From an uncultured bacterium (GTDB taxonomy: Bacteria; Actinomycetota; Coriobacteriia; Coriobacteriales; Coriobacteriaceae): 39,689 bases of DNA. Where the stretch lies: assembly GCA_905214525.1 (NCBI GenBank), contig CAJMMN010000021.1, forward strand, positions 1-39,689. Direction: 5' to 3'. Numbering within the stretch: the first letter of the stretch is position 1; the number at the start of each line of letters is the position of its first letter. Position numbers and translations under genes: made by a program. The notes under the pieces are model-generated. The model was not told the DNA's origin and searched no databases. It was given only the letters and a program-made list of their open reading frames with translations. This document shows, piece after piece, positions 14,449 to 23,575 of the stretch.

Positions 14449-16761
14449 CTACGCCGACGCGCTGTCGCGAGCCGCCTGGCATGTAGGAGTCTGACGCAGC
14501 GTAAGCGGCTTGTCCCCCGCCTCGGCCGACGTGGTCAGCGTATATGTGATCGTCGTCGTCTCGCCAGCATGCAGGTCAACGGTGCCCGAATAGAAGGGGA
14601 TTCCATGCCACGTAGCGGCGCCAAGACCAAACTGGGTGCCCTCGACGGTCAGATCAGTAATGTTGCCGCCCGTCGGTGCAAACAACGAGACATTCAGACG
14701 CTCGTCGTCGCGCGCTGCATCGGGTGCGCTCGCCGCGACGTAGTCGGGCAGCTTGCCGGCCTCCTCCTGCGTCATGATGTTCGTCAGGGTAACGGTGATG
14801 CGATACGAGCATGTGCCGTCACCGTTCTTGATGCCCTGGCCAATCTGCGTATCGGCATTCAGGTACCAGTCGAGCTTGGAGAAGCTCAGGTTGTTAAAGT
14901 AGACACCAGCAACGGGATCTTCACTCGGGTCATCCGGATCGGGCAGCGAGGCGTCGATGTTCATCTGCTTGATAGCGTTCTGCTCGTCATCGTTTTTCAT
15001 CCACGCGATCAGGCGGCCCTCTTCGGCACCGCGCTCAACGGCGCTGACAAGCTTCGTAACATCGACATCGCCGATACCGCCAAGGATCTTGTCGAAGGCA
15101 GCGCTGGCGACGGATGCAAAGATGCCGTCAGACTCCTCGACCGGATAGTTCCAGTACACATCGTGCATGAGGACCTTTGCGGCGTTGGTGCCGTCGACAA
15201 CCGTTCCGTCGGGCAGCGAGACATTACCGACGAGGCCCAGCAGATACTGCAGGAACACCGGGTCGATACCCACGACGCCGTCAACGTCCTGCCCATACTG
15301 GGACTTCCACAGCGCGGCGACACGCTGCGAGTTGCGGGGCCAATCGGGCGAATACGCGTTACCAGAGTTGTACAGGTTACTGTGGTCGCCAAACAGTGCC
15401 TCGTCCTCTTCGTCGACGCTCTCAACCGCCTCCTCTTTGCCAAGCGCAATACATGGAACAAACTCGCCAATCGACATCTGGCCGTCGGTGACCGAAATCA
15501 GGCCCTGCGAACCGCCAAAGCCGCCGCAGGCACGAATCTCGACGTTGTTCATGGCGTACACAAGGTAGTTGCGCGTCTGGCCGTTGGCACCGAGCATCTG
15601 GGGAAGGACGGGGGCGACCTTCTCCGCCGCGTCAACCGCGCCGTTGAGGGTGGCAAAGCCGTCCTTGGCCTTATCGACCAGCTCGGTCACTTGGGAAATA
15701 TGAGTATCGCCAATACCCTGGATCTTCTCGTTGGCGCTCTTGAACACCTTGGAGCTATCGGAAAGCGAATCGGCAACGGCCTGCAGCGCGGACACGTTAA
15801 TCATGCCGTCCTGGAACAGCTTGCCTGGCGTGGCCTGCGAAAGGTTGTCGGCCATGGGAACCAGCGCGTTGCTCGAGACATCGGACAGGGCATCAATCAT
15901 GGTGCGGGCCGCATTGATGTCGCTGCCATACACCGGGATAAACGAAGCCACCGTCCACAGCGGGCTCGAGGTCTCCGCCTTCATGCTATCGCAGAGCTCA
16001 TCGATCTTCTTCGCGTCGTCAGGCAGCGTCGAAAAATCGCCCGACGTGACCTTGTCCTTAAGGCCACCGACGATCTCGACAGCCTCCTTCGCTTCGCTCT
16101 TTACGGTCTTTGCCGAGTTAAGCAGCATAAAGCCACTTGCGCCAAGCGCAACGAGAAGCACCGCGACTACAGCGGCAATAATGGCGCCAGTGTGACGCTT
16201 TTTGCGCTCGCCCTTGCGATGGCGATGACGGACCAGACCGTCAGAGGTCGAACTCGACGAAGCGTCGCTACCGTAGTTCAAGCCAAAATCGTAATAATCT
16301 TCCTTGGAACCCGTGCCCGCAAACTCGGCACCGCTATCATCCAGGCGGGCGAACGTGCCAGTCTCGGAGGCGCCGGTGTAAATCGTGCCAAGGTTACCCG
16401 TAAGCCCCGCGCCACCGGCAGAGGGAGTATTGTTGGCGGCCTTGCCGGCATTAACGTTGCCGGCGGTATTCGCGGCGTTGGCAGCACCTGCGTTGTTCGC
16501 AGGTATCGAAGGGGCCCCGCTCGGCTGCGACGTGGAGGTTGCACCGCCCGCAAAGACATTCCCTCTTGCACGGCCGGTCTTTTTTGCCTTTTGAGACTGC
16601 TCGTACAGAGCGGTAAACATCGCCGTCTCGCCCGGGGACACGCGCTTACCGGAACCGCCCTGCCCAGCGCCGCCCGGCGTGCCGGCCTTACCAGCCCCGT
16701 TCGGACGCGGCGGAACTGCAGGACGGCCGCTATCGCTGCCCTTAAAGTGATTACCAGCCAT
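14449..16761 (-). CDS. DUF4012 domain membrane protein
   Basis: About 770 residues. Residues 1-190 are low complexity (Gly, Pro, Ala, Asn), probably disordered and cytoplasmic. A basic stretch RHRHRKGERKKRH is followed by one membrane helix (about 195-220, IIAAVVAVLLVALGASGF). The extracytoplasmic remainder matches DUF4012, a family of large actinobacterial surface proteins of unknown function: NYLVYAMNNVEIRACGGFGGSQGLI and the later DGVVGIDPVFLQYLLGLVG are recognisable. The start at 16761 has GGGGA 7 bases upstream; a TTG at 16788 is less likely. Monocistronic, with its own terminator. Similar proteins sit near polysaccharide loci, but no such locus is visible here. Confidence 0.85.
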   Translation of the reverse strand: MAGNHFKGSDSGRPAVPPRPNGAGKAGTPGGAGQGGSGKRVSPGETAMFTALYEQSQKAKKTGRARGNVFAGGATSTSQPSGAPSIPANNAGAANAANTAGNVNAGKAANNTPSAGGAGLTGNLGTIYTGASETGTFARLDDSGAEFAGTGSKEDYYDFGLNYGSDASSSSTSDGLVRHRHRKGERKKRHTGAIIAAVVAVLLVALGASGFMLLNSAKTVKSEAKEAVEIVGGLKDKVTSGDFSTLPDDAKKIDELCDSMKAETSSPLWTVASFIPVYGSDINAARTMIDALSDVSSNALVPMADNLSQATPGKLFQDGMINVSALQAVADSLSDSSKVFKSANEKIQGIGDTHISQVTELVDKAKDGFATLNGAVDAAEKVAPVLPQMLGANGQTRNYLVYAMNNVEIRACGGFGGSQGLISVTDGQMSIGEFVPCIALGKEEAVESVDEEDEALFGDHSNLYNSGNAYSPDWPRNSQRVAALWKSQYGQDVDGVVGIDPVFLQYLLGLVGNVSLPDGTVVDGTNAAKVLMHDVYWNYPVEESDGIFASVASAAFDKILGGIGDVDVTKLVSAVERGAEEGRLIAWMKNDDEQNAIKQMNIDASLPDPDDPSEDPVAGVYFNNLSFSKLDWYLNADTQIGQGIKNGDGTCSYRITVTLTNIMTQEEAGKLPDYVAASAPDAARDDERLNVSLFAPTGGNITDLTVEGTQFGLGAATWHGIPFYSGTVDLHAGETTTITYTLTTSAEAGDKPLTLRQTPTCQAARDSASA

Positions 16762-16904
16762 AAAGAAATCCCCGCAATTGAGTCGCAATGAAAAAGTCCA
16801 TAACGTTACTAGTTTATGGCATTTTGAGCATCGACAGCTAAACTCCAGACACGGACATCAATTGGCGAAAATGTGGCACAACGCCTTTTCCGTCTTGGCG
16901 CCAG

Positions 16905-17927
16905 CTACACCGTCAAAAACACCATCGCGATAATCATGGCAAAGCCCGCCAGGTCGGTGGGCAAAAACACCGTTCCCAGCATAAGGGCGCTGGTGATGGT
17001 GGCCGAAACCGGCTCCATGGTTCCAAGGAGGCTCGCGCGCACCGAGCCAATCTCCTTAACGCCCTGCATGTAGAACATATAGGCGAAGAACGACCCCACC
17101 ACAATAAATATCGCGAGCGCGCCGACACCCGAGGGGCCGAGCGCCGGCATATGCGCCCACGGCTGGGTAAAGATACTCATCACGATTCCCGCCGAAAGCA
17201 TGGCCGAGCCCGTGACGACCGGGCTACCGTATTTGTTGAGGATTCCGGCAGGGATGATTGCTATGCAGGCACCGCCCACTGCGCACAAAAGGCCCGAGAG
17301 CAGGCCCATCGGCGAGATGTTGAGCGTACTGGGGTCGCCGCCCGTGGCGATCAAAAACGTTCCGCCCAATGCGAGCAAAATGCCAAGAGCCTCGCGCGTG
17401 CGCGGCAGTCGATGCGCGGTGACGCAGGCATACCCCATGACGACCACCAGCTGCAGGCACTGGAAGACAGTCGCGGTGCCCGCGTTGGTCAGGCGCACGG
17501 CTGACAGATAGCAAAGCTGGTTGAACAGCAGGCCAAAGATCGTAAACAGAATAAGCTGCTTGCGATCGGCGGGGGTAGTCCACAGCTCGATCAAGCGGTC
17601 GCGGTCTTTTCTGAGCACAACGAACATAAAGAGCAGGCCAGCGATAACTTGGCGCACGCTCATCAGCCAAAACGTCTCGATATGGCACACGTCAAAGAGG
17701 TAGCTGGCGCTGGTGCCAGAAAAACCCCAAAACGTACCGCCGGCAAACGCGGCGAGCGTACCCAGGGCCATCTTGCGCGCCTGGGCGTCGTTGAGGCGGT
17801 CGCGCCATGCGCGGCGGGTGCTGCGGCTCAGCTCGTCAGTCCCCTCGGGCACGATAAAATCAGACGCCGCCGTCATCGGTACCGAAGCCCTTTCACGTGC
17901 ACACTGCGCCGAGCGCTTCTGTTCCAT
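16905..17927 (-). CDS. EamA/DMT family permease
   Basis: A 340-residue inner-membrane protein with about ten hydrophobic segments in two homologous five-helix halves (about residues 55-190 and 200-340), the EamA (RhaT/DMT) architecture. The first half contains GGTFWGFSGTSASYLF and the second PSGVGALAIFIVVGSFFAYMFYMQGVKEIGSVRASLLGTMEPV, where the terminal xEP motif is typical. Members export or import metabolites such as amino acids; the substrate cannot be read from sequence. GGGGAG precedes the ATG; an internal Met18 start is also possible. Same strand as the SipW cluster, 125 bases after it. Confidence 0.88.
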   Translation of the reverse strand: MEQKRSAQCARERASVPMTAASDFIVPEGTDELSRSTRRAWRDRLNDAQARKMALGTLAAFAGGTFWGFSGTSASYLFDVCHIETFWLMSVRQVIAGLLFMFVVLRKDRDRLIELWTTPADRKQLILFTIFGLLFNQLCYLSAVRLTNAGTATVFQCLQLVVVMGYACVTAHRLPRTREALGILLALGGTFLIATGGDPSTLNISPMGLLSGLLCAVGGACIAIIPAGILNKYGSPVVTGSAMLSAGIVMSIFTQPWAHMPALGPSGVGALAIFIVVGSFFAYMFYMQGVKEIGSVRASLLGTMEPVSATITSALMLGTVFLPTDLAGFAMIIAMVFLTV

Positions 17928-18052
17928 CCCACTCCCCAGAAATCAATTGGCAACAAAGCGCTCAAACTGTAGCACGAATATTGATACGGAAATGCGGGCG
18001 ATTCGGAACATCTACGAGCATCCAAATTGCAGGGACGAAAGGCACCGAAGAG

Positions 18053-18766
18053 CTATGCCGAGCGGTTGGAATCGCCTGGGGCGCCGGGATCGGCTTCCGC
18101 ACTTTCATCGGTATGGCCACCGTCGGCATCGCCCTCGTCACCGGCGTCGCCCTGCTCCTCCTGCTCGCGACGGCGCTTTTCGCGAATCTGCTCCACGGCT
18201 GCGCGCAGGGCGGCCTCGTCCTCGGCGCGTGCCACCTCTTGCGTTGTCTTGACCATATGGCGAATCTCGAGCACCAGCAGCGCGATCAACGGTACCACGA
18301 TAAACGGAAAGAACAGCAGCGGATTGGTGAGCAGCGACACCACAACGCCCAGGCCTGCCGAGACAAAGACCACGCGGCCCACAACATCGGCGGCGGGCAC
18401 GGGTGCGGCGTCCTCGACCGGATTGGCGTCACCCTTGGTGTGGTAGACCGGCGAACCGTCGGACGCGGCCTCCACGGATACGATGCGGTGCGTGTTGAGC
18501 GAACCCTCCAGCGCGTCATCGGACGAATGGAAGGTGATGATGTCGCCCACCTGATAGGCCTGGCCGTCGCCGGTATCAACGACGATAAACGAGTGCACGG
18601 GAATCGCCGGCTCCATCGAACCGGTCAGCGTGCGCATAAAGCCATAGCCCATGATGGTGGGGATCTCGCCGGCGGGCGTGAACACCGTACGCAGCAACAC
18701 CACAAAGGCGACCAGGATCACCACGGTCGCCAGCACGTTGATCACGCGGAGCACGTGCTTCATCAC
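18053..18766 (-). CDS. SipW-type signal peptidase I (second copy)
   Basis: A membrane serine peptidase of family S26B (SipW/ER type), expected to cleave the signal peptides of the TasA-like proteins in this cluster. N-terminal helix at about residues 8-27. The catalytic Ser is in TGSMEP (about Ser50) and the base is His in NTHRI (about His93), not the Lys of ordinary bacterial signal peptidases; a conserved TKGDAN follows. One or two further membrane segments (about 130-168) and a long charged tail (about 170-237) complete it. GTG at 18766 overlaps the previous stop (GTGA); ATG at 18763 is the alternative. It is the last gene of the cluster. Confidence 0.9.
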   Translation of the reverse strand: MMKHVLRVINVLATVVILVAFVVLLRTVFTPAGEIPTIMGYGFMRTLTGSMEPAIPVHSFIVVDTGDGQAYQVGDIITFHSSDDALEGSLNTHRIVSVEAASDGSPVYHTKGDANPVEDAAPVPAADVVGRVVFVSAGLGVVVSLLTNPLLFFPFIVVPLIALLVLEIRHMVKTTQEVARAEDEAALRAAVEQIREKRRREQEEQGDAGDEGDADGGHTDESAEADPGAPGDSNRSA

Positions 18767-21009
18767 TTGTCGTCGTCCTTTGCGGAAGTCTCGGGGTCGG
18801 CAGCGACCTCGCCCTCGGTGGCATCCGCCGCAGAAGCGCCATCCTCGTCAGGCGCGGCGACCACGCCCTCGCCAGCCTCGCCGCGCAAGCGGGCCAGCAG
18901 ATAGCGCGACAGGCTGTTGCCCTCGGCACGGCGCTCGGCACGAGCGCGATCACGCACGGCCTGCTCCAGCTCGTGCGTCAGCGCGTCCAGGCGCTGCTGC
19001 ATCTCCGCGCGAGCAGCTTCGACCTCGCGCTCGCAAGCGGCACGGACGGCAGCGACTTCCTGCTCGATGCGCTCTCCTGCCGCACGCTCGGCTGCGGCGA
19101 TACGCTCGTCGGCGTCGGCACGGGCGTCCTCGGCGGCACGCGTCGCGGCATCGCGCTCGGCAGCGGCAGCGGCGACCTTCTCGCTGGCATCCACCGTAGC
19201 CTGCTCAACGGCAGAATCGGCGGCAGCACGGGCGGCGTCGATCGCAGCATCGGCGGCCTGCTGGGCGGCGGCAACCTTCTCCTCGGCCGCGACGACGGTG
19301 TCGGCGAGCTTCTGCTCCGCCACAGCAGCGGCGGCGTCGGCAGCCTCCTGCGCGGCACGGACATCGCGCTCGGCCGCCAGCCGCACTTCCTCGATCTGCA
19401 GCTGGGCGGCGTCCAGCTTGGCATGCAGCTCGGCCATCTCCTTGGCAGAAGCCTCACGCAGGCCGGCAAGCTCGGCCGTGGCGGCGTCCTTGGCGGCCTG
19501 CAGCTCGGCGGCATCGGCCGCCGTCTTAGCAGCCAGGGCCGCAGCAGCGTCGCTCTTGGCCTGCGTAACCTGCTCGGCGGCCGCCTGCTCGGCGGCAGCA
19601 ACCTTGGCGTCCGCGTCAGCACGGGCGGCCGCGACCTCGGCATCGGCCTCGGCACGCATCTGTGCCAGCTGCGCCGCCGCAGTCTCACGCGCCTCGACAG
19701 CGTCGGCCTCAGCAGCTTTCTTGCCCGCCTCGACATCCTCCAGCGAACCTTGCAGCTCCTCAACATCAGCCTCGGCCACCTGAGCGCGCTGCGTCAACGC
19801 CAGCTCGCGTGTCTTGGCCTCGTCCAGTTCATCTACCAGATCGTCGCGCTCATCGGTCAGCGCGTGCGCCTGCACTTTCCAGGACTTCAGCTGCCCCTGC
19901 AGCTCCTCGATCTGCTCGCGCGCCTCGGCCAGCGCCTGCTCGGCATCGAGCTGGGCCTGCGTGACCTCCTCCACAAACACGCGACGGACCTCGACGTCGG
20001 GCAGGTCGGGACTATCGACCTGCACCTCCTTAATCTCCTTAATAAACTTGGGCGCCACCGGCGCGTGTTGCACGCTCTCGAGCTCCTGCAGGTTGCGCTC
20101 ATCGTCGGTCAGGCTCTTAAAGACGGCGTAATTGTTGATGAGGTTGGTGTACATCTGCACCATGTACTCGTCATCGAACGCCAGCGCCTGCTGCTGCACG
20201 TCGATGTTGTAGCCCACCTTGTCGTAACGCTCCATAAACTGCCACAGCTGGTAGCACTTGCGGTAGTTGGGGTCCTTCATGATGAGGTTGGTGCGCTGTA
20301 TGGGGCTGCGAACCGCACTGCAGCCGTTCATGATCTGGCAGAACGACGCGCCGCGCAGCGCCATGACCAGGCGACGCACGCGGTCGATGCGCATAAAGAC
20401 GTCCATGTTGTCGGCGTCGTTCTCGGCAAAGCTCTGGCGGTTTTTGACCGTCATCTCGACGTTGTACTCGATCTCTTCGTACGCGTCGTCGATCTTGCTG
20501 TGCATCTTAAAGCGGTTGCGAATCTCGTTGCCCGTCGACCAAAAGATCACGTCGGTGCGCTTGTCTACAAACGTCAGCAGGCGCTGAATCAGGTGGTAGA
20601 TAAAGCGGTTCTCGTACAGGTCGTACGTCTCGACGGTATTGACGTTGAGGATGCGCGTAGGGTGAACGCCGCCGTCCTCACTCGGCGCCAAAAACTGCGT
20701 GTTCTGGCTCAGATGACGGACGCTGTCGGCGCTGATCTTTTTAGCGAGCGAGACCGGCACCACCTCTTCCTCGGTGGTGATAAAGCGGCGCGGCTTTTCG
20801 ATGATGGTGTTGATGGCGTCGAGCGAGTCCTCGATCATGCTGATCCATTCCTCGTCCACCACCTTGACGAGCTCCTCGCGCTGCTGTTCGATCGTGGTGC
20901 CCGAGGCCTGCGCCATCTCAAACAGATAGCGGAAGTAGCGGCTGTCCTCCTGGATGGGCTCCATCTGCTCGGAGAAGCTGGTATAGAGGTCCTGAATGGT
21001 CTCGGACAT
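18763..21009 (-). CDS. DUF2357-like protein with very long coiled coil
   Basis: 748 residues. The N-terminal 330 are globular and include HPTRILNVNTVETYDLYENRFIYHLIQRL in outline (residues 117-144), which resembles the DUF2357 signature (YENR...LI..L) of proteins encoded beside McrB-like ATPases. From about 345 to 715 the sequence is an almost unbroken Ala/Glu/Asp/Arg-rich coiled coil, about 370 residues, ending in an acidic tail. The PD-(D/E)XK nuclease normally C-terminal to DUF2357 is not seen. No signal peptide or membrane helix. It follows the AAA+ gene by 69 bases and overlaps the following sipW, so it is probably the cytoplasmic partner of the ATPase. The function is unknown. Confidence 0.8.
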   Translation of the reverse strand: MSETIQDLYTSFSEQMEPIQEDSRYFRYLFEMAQASGTTIEQQREELVKVVDEEWISMIEDSLDAINTIIEKPRRFITTEEEVVPVSLAKKISADSVRHLSQNTQFLAPSEDGGVHPTRILNVNTVETYDLYENRFIYHLIQRLLTFVDKRTDVIFWSTGNEIRNRFKMHSKIDDAYEEIEYNVEMTVKNRQSFAENDADNMDVFMRIDRVRRLVMALRGASFCQIMNGCSAVRSPIQRTNLIMKDPNYRKCYQLWQFMERYDKVGYNIDVQQQALAFDDEYMVQMYTNLINNYAVFKSLTDDERNLQELESVQHAPVAPKFIKEIKEVQVDSPDLPDVEVRRVFVEEVTQAQLDAEQALAEAREQIEELQGQLKSWKVQAHALTDERDDLVDELDEAKTRELALTQRAQVAEADVEELQGSLEDVEAGKKAAEADAVEARETAAAQLAQMRAEADAEVAAARADADAKVAAAEQAAAEQVTQAKSDAAAALAAKTAADAAELQAAKDAATAELAGLREASAKEMAELHAKLDAAQLQIEEVRLAAERDVRAAQEAADAAAAVAEQKLADTVVAAEEKVAAAQQAADAAIDAARAAADSAVEQATVDASEKVAAAAAERDAATRAAEDARADADERIAAAERAAGERIEQEVAAVRAACEREVEAARAEMQQRLDALTHELEQAVRDRARAERRAEGNSLSRYLLARLRGEAGEGVVAAPDEDGASAADATEGEVAADPETSAKDDDK

Positions 21010-21078
21010 GGGTTACTCCATAGATTGGATCGATCGGAAAGGGGCGAGGCGACATCACGCCGCCCCGCACTTACAGCA

Positions 21079-22773
21079 TTAGTAGAAGTTCTGGATCCGC
21101 TGCAAGTACATGACGGAATCGGGCAGGCCGCCCTCGCCAAAGGTCTTCTCGATGTACTCGATCAGGCCCTTCATCTCGTCGCGCACAAAGCTCACGTTCA
21201 TGGACTCAAACTTCTTGAGCACCTTGCGGGCGATGATGTAGTCCATGCCGCCCAGCTCGGTGCCGCCGCACGCCACGTACACGGGGATGAAGTCGTACAT
21301 CTGCTTGATGATACGGTTACCAAAGGCCAGCTTAAAGCGGGTCTGCAGGTACTGGTCCAGCTTGTGCATCTTCTGGAGCAGCTCCTCGTCGATCACATAC
21401 TCGACCTTGGCCTTTTGGAATAGATACTGCAGGTGATCGGCCGTCACGTGCACGCGCTCGTGCGGCTCGCACTCAAACGCGTCGGCGCGCTCGTTGAGCT
21501 CGATGGGGATTGCGCGGTCGTACACCTTGTCCGTGATGGTAAAGGTGGAGTCGTCGTTGTTGGCCGTGCCGATAAACCACAGGCTGTCGGGAATGGTGAG
21601 CTTGCCGTCGTGCAGGGCCTTGGGGTCGGCGGCCCACTGGGTGGGCACCAGGTCGAGCACCCATTCGTCGTGGCTGGGCATCTCGAGCACCGACAGGATC
21701 TCGGCAAAGTAGTACTCCACGCGGGCGAGGTTCATCTCGTCGAGCACGATCATGGACGGGTCCTGGCGAAGGCCCGCCTCATACACGGCGCGGAGGAACT
21801 CGGTCTCGTTAAAGCGCTTGGAAAACTCGTTGAAGTAGCCCAGCACCTCGGTGCGGTCGCGGAAGCTCGGCTGCACCGAAACGATGGTCGCGGGGTTGTC
21901 CAAGTAGCGGCTAAAGCTGTAGGGCAGCGACGTCTTACCGGTACCCGAGATGCCCTCCAGGATCAGCAGCTTGGAGGCGGCCATGCCGGCCACAAAGCGG
22001 CGGATGATCTCGGGCGTGTAGTAGAGCTTCATCTGGCTGCACGCAAACGCGCGGAAGCTGTCGACAAAGTCCTCCAGCGAGATGGCATCGTCGTAGACCG
22101 GCGATTCCCAGTCGCGGTACTTAAGGTCCACCAGGGACAGCTTGGGGAAGCGGTTGGCCTGGGCGATTTCTTTTTCCTCGGCAAGGGTCTTGGCCTCGAC
22201 GGTCGCCTTGGCCATGGCGGCCGCGGCATCCTTGACGCCCGCACCGTCGAGCGCGAGCGACGCGTTGCCCGACATGACGGCCGTCGCCGCGGCGCCCTCG
22301 CCCGCAGCGGCGCCCGCAGCGGCGCCCACCACGTTGCCCACCGTGGGCAGGTGGTCGTCGGCCAGGGCCGAGGCACCCACGTACGGAATCTGCTTGGTGC
22401 CGCCCATGGCATTGACCTTGAGCGCCAGCAGCTTGTTCTTCTCGTCCATGAGGTCGAGCACCTGCTTGTTCAGGCGGCCGATCTCGCGATAGAGCGCCTT
22501 GTTGGACGTGTCGTCGCGATGCAGGCGACGGTTGATGCGGTAGTGGTGGATCAGAATGGCCACAATCAGCACGGGGACTGCGATGAGCATGGCAAACAGA
22601 ATGACCGCGCCGATCTTGCCCACCAGGTCAAACGTGGTGAAGTAGGTCATAAAGATGTTGAAGTACTCAACCCAGCCAAACACCAGCAGGTTAAGGATGG
22701 AGCTCACAACGGCAACGACGTTGTAGACAACCTTTGCCAGCAGCTCCCAGGCAAATCCCAGAAACTCACTCAC
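21079..22773 (-). CDS. Membrane-anchored McrB-like AAA+ ATPase
   Basis: 564 residues. Two hydrophobic segments (about 8-33 and 52-76) anchor the N-terminus; a short coiled coil (90-120) and an Ala/Gly-rich linker follow. The AAA+ module has Walker A GISGTGKT (274-281), Walker B MIVLDEMNLA (341-350), sensor FIGTANND (400-407) and a likely arginine finger in DRAIPIEL (Arg420). LDEMNLA and the TxN-type sensor are characteristic of the McrB/MoxR clade. Restriction McrB proteins are cytosolic, so the anchor is unusual. The start codon is GTG with GGAGG 9 bases upstream; it overlaps the sipW stop by 8 bases, showing tight coupling to the secretion genes. Confidence 0.88.
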   Translation of the reverse strand: MSEFLGFAWELLAKVVYNVVAVVSSILNLLVFGWVEYFNIFMTYFTTFDLVGKIGAVILFAMLIAVPVLIVAILIHHYRINRRLHRDDTSNKALYREIGRLNKQVLDLMDEKNKLLALKVNAMGGTKQIPYVGASALADDHLPTVGNVVGAAAGAAAGEGAAATAVMSGNASLALDGAGVKDAAAAMAKATVEAKTLAEEKEIAQANRFPKLSLVDLKYRDWESPVYDDAISLEDFVDSFRAFACSQMKLYYTPEIIRRFVAGMAASKLLILEGISGTGKTSLPYSFSRYLDNPATIVSVQPSFRDRTEVLGYFNEFSKRFNETEFLRAVYEAGLRQDPSMIVLDEMNLARVEYYFAEILSVLEMPSHDEWVLDLVPTQWAADPKALHDGKLTIPDSLWFIGTANNDDSTFTITDKVYDRAIPIELNERADAFECEPHERVHVTADHLQYLFQKAKVEYVIDEELLQKMHKLDQYLQTRFKLAFGNRIIKQMYDFIPVYVACGGTELGGMDYIIARKVLKKFESMNVSFVRDEMKGLIEYIEKTFGEGGLPDSVMYLQRIQNFY

Positions 22774-23515
22774 CGTCGGTACCCTCCTGCTTGGTCGCGT
22801 TCATCGCCGCCTCGGCCTCGGCCTTTAAACGACGAGCTTCCTCGAGCTTGGCCTCGGCCTGGGCAAGCTGCTCGGCGGCGTTATCGGCGGTGACGGCGGC
22901 GGTGTCACCCTTGCCCTCGGCGTCCACGATGGCGGCCGCGGCGGCCAGGCGGTCCTCCTCGGCCATAGCGCGCTTAAGGTTCATGCCCACCACGATGAGG
23001 TGATACACCTGGTAGATAAAGAACAGCAGCATGGGCAGCACGATCACAATGAGGAAGCCCATGGAGCTGGACAGGAAGTCCATGACCTTGCCCATCTGCG
23101 GCAACGCGAACAGGTACTTACCAACGATGTCGCCGTCGCTGATGATGTGCGTATCGGCCACGTCGTTGTTATCGCCCTTGGTGGTAAAGCTGCGCATGCC
23201 GTTGACCTCGTCGATGGCGGCGATGCGGTGCGTGTTGAGCGCGTACTCGTTGTCGATGATGGTGTGGAACGTCACGATGTCGCCCACCTCGAGCTTAGAG
23301 GTGTCGCACTTTTGGATGACGATGAGGTCGCCCTTGTTAAACGTGGGCGCCATGGAGTCGGACTGCACGGCGAGCGGGGTGAAGCCGGCGATGTCCGAGA
23401 CGCTGCCGTCCTCGCGCGTGGCGAGCGTGGTGAACGCGTACAGGGCCGCTACCAGGATGATGATCCACATGACGACGCTCAGTGCGATGGATGCGGCTTT
23501 TTTAACAGATTGCAT
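22766..23515 (-). CDS. SipW-type signal peptidase I (first copy)
   Basis: 249-residue S26B signal peptidase. Helix at about 10-30, catalytic Ser54 in QSDSMAPT, catalytic His96 in ALNTHRI, then TKGDNND; the Ser-His pair places it with SipW, which processes TasA/TapA and camelysin-type precursors. A second membrane segment lies at about 150-175, and the last 65 residues are a charged Ala/Glu-rich helix that may form a coiled coil. AAGGGA precedes the ATG. It stands 60 bases after the fourth secreted-protein gene and overlaps the AAA+ gene. Confidence 0.92.
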   Translation of the reverse strand: MQSVKKAASIALSVVMWIIILVAALYAFTTLATREDGSVSDIAGFTPLAVQSDSMAPTFNKGDLIVIQKCDTSKLEVGDIVTFHTIIDNEYALNTHRIAAIDEVNGMRSFTTKGDNNDVADTHIISDGDIVGKYLFALPQMGKVMDFLSSSMGFLIVIVLPMLLFFIYQVYHLIVVGMNLKRAMAEEDRLAAAAAIVDAEGKGDTAAVTADNAAEQLAQAEAKLEEARRLKAEAEAAMNATKQEGTDGE

Positions 23516-23575
23516 GATGTCCCTTACTACCGTGTCTGACTAGGTCGTGCGCGGCCCGGTGGCCGCCGTGCATAT

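Noticed and set aside
18973..21423. An 816-codon open frame on the plus strand
   Set aside because: It is antisense to the coiled-coil and AAA+ genes. GC-rich, Ala/Glu-rich coding on the minus strand removes stops from the opposite strand; its product is low complexity (Leu, Gly, His, Val) without any domain.
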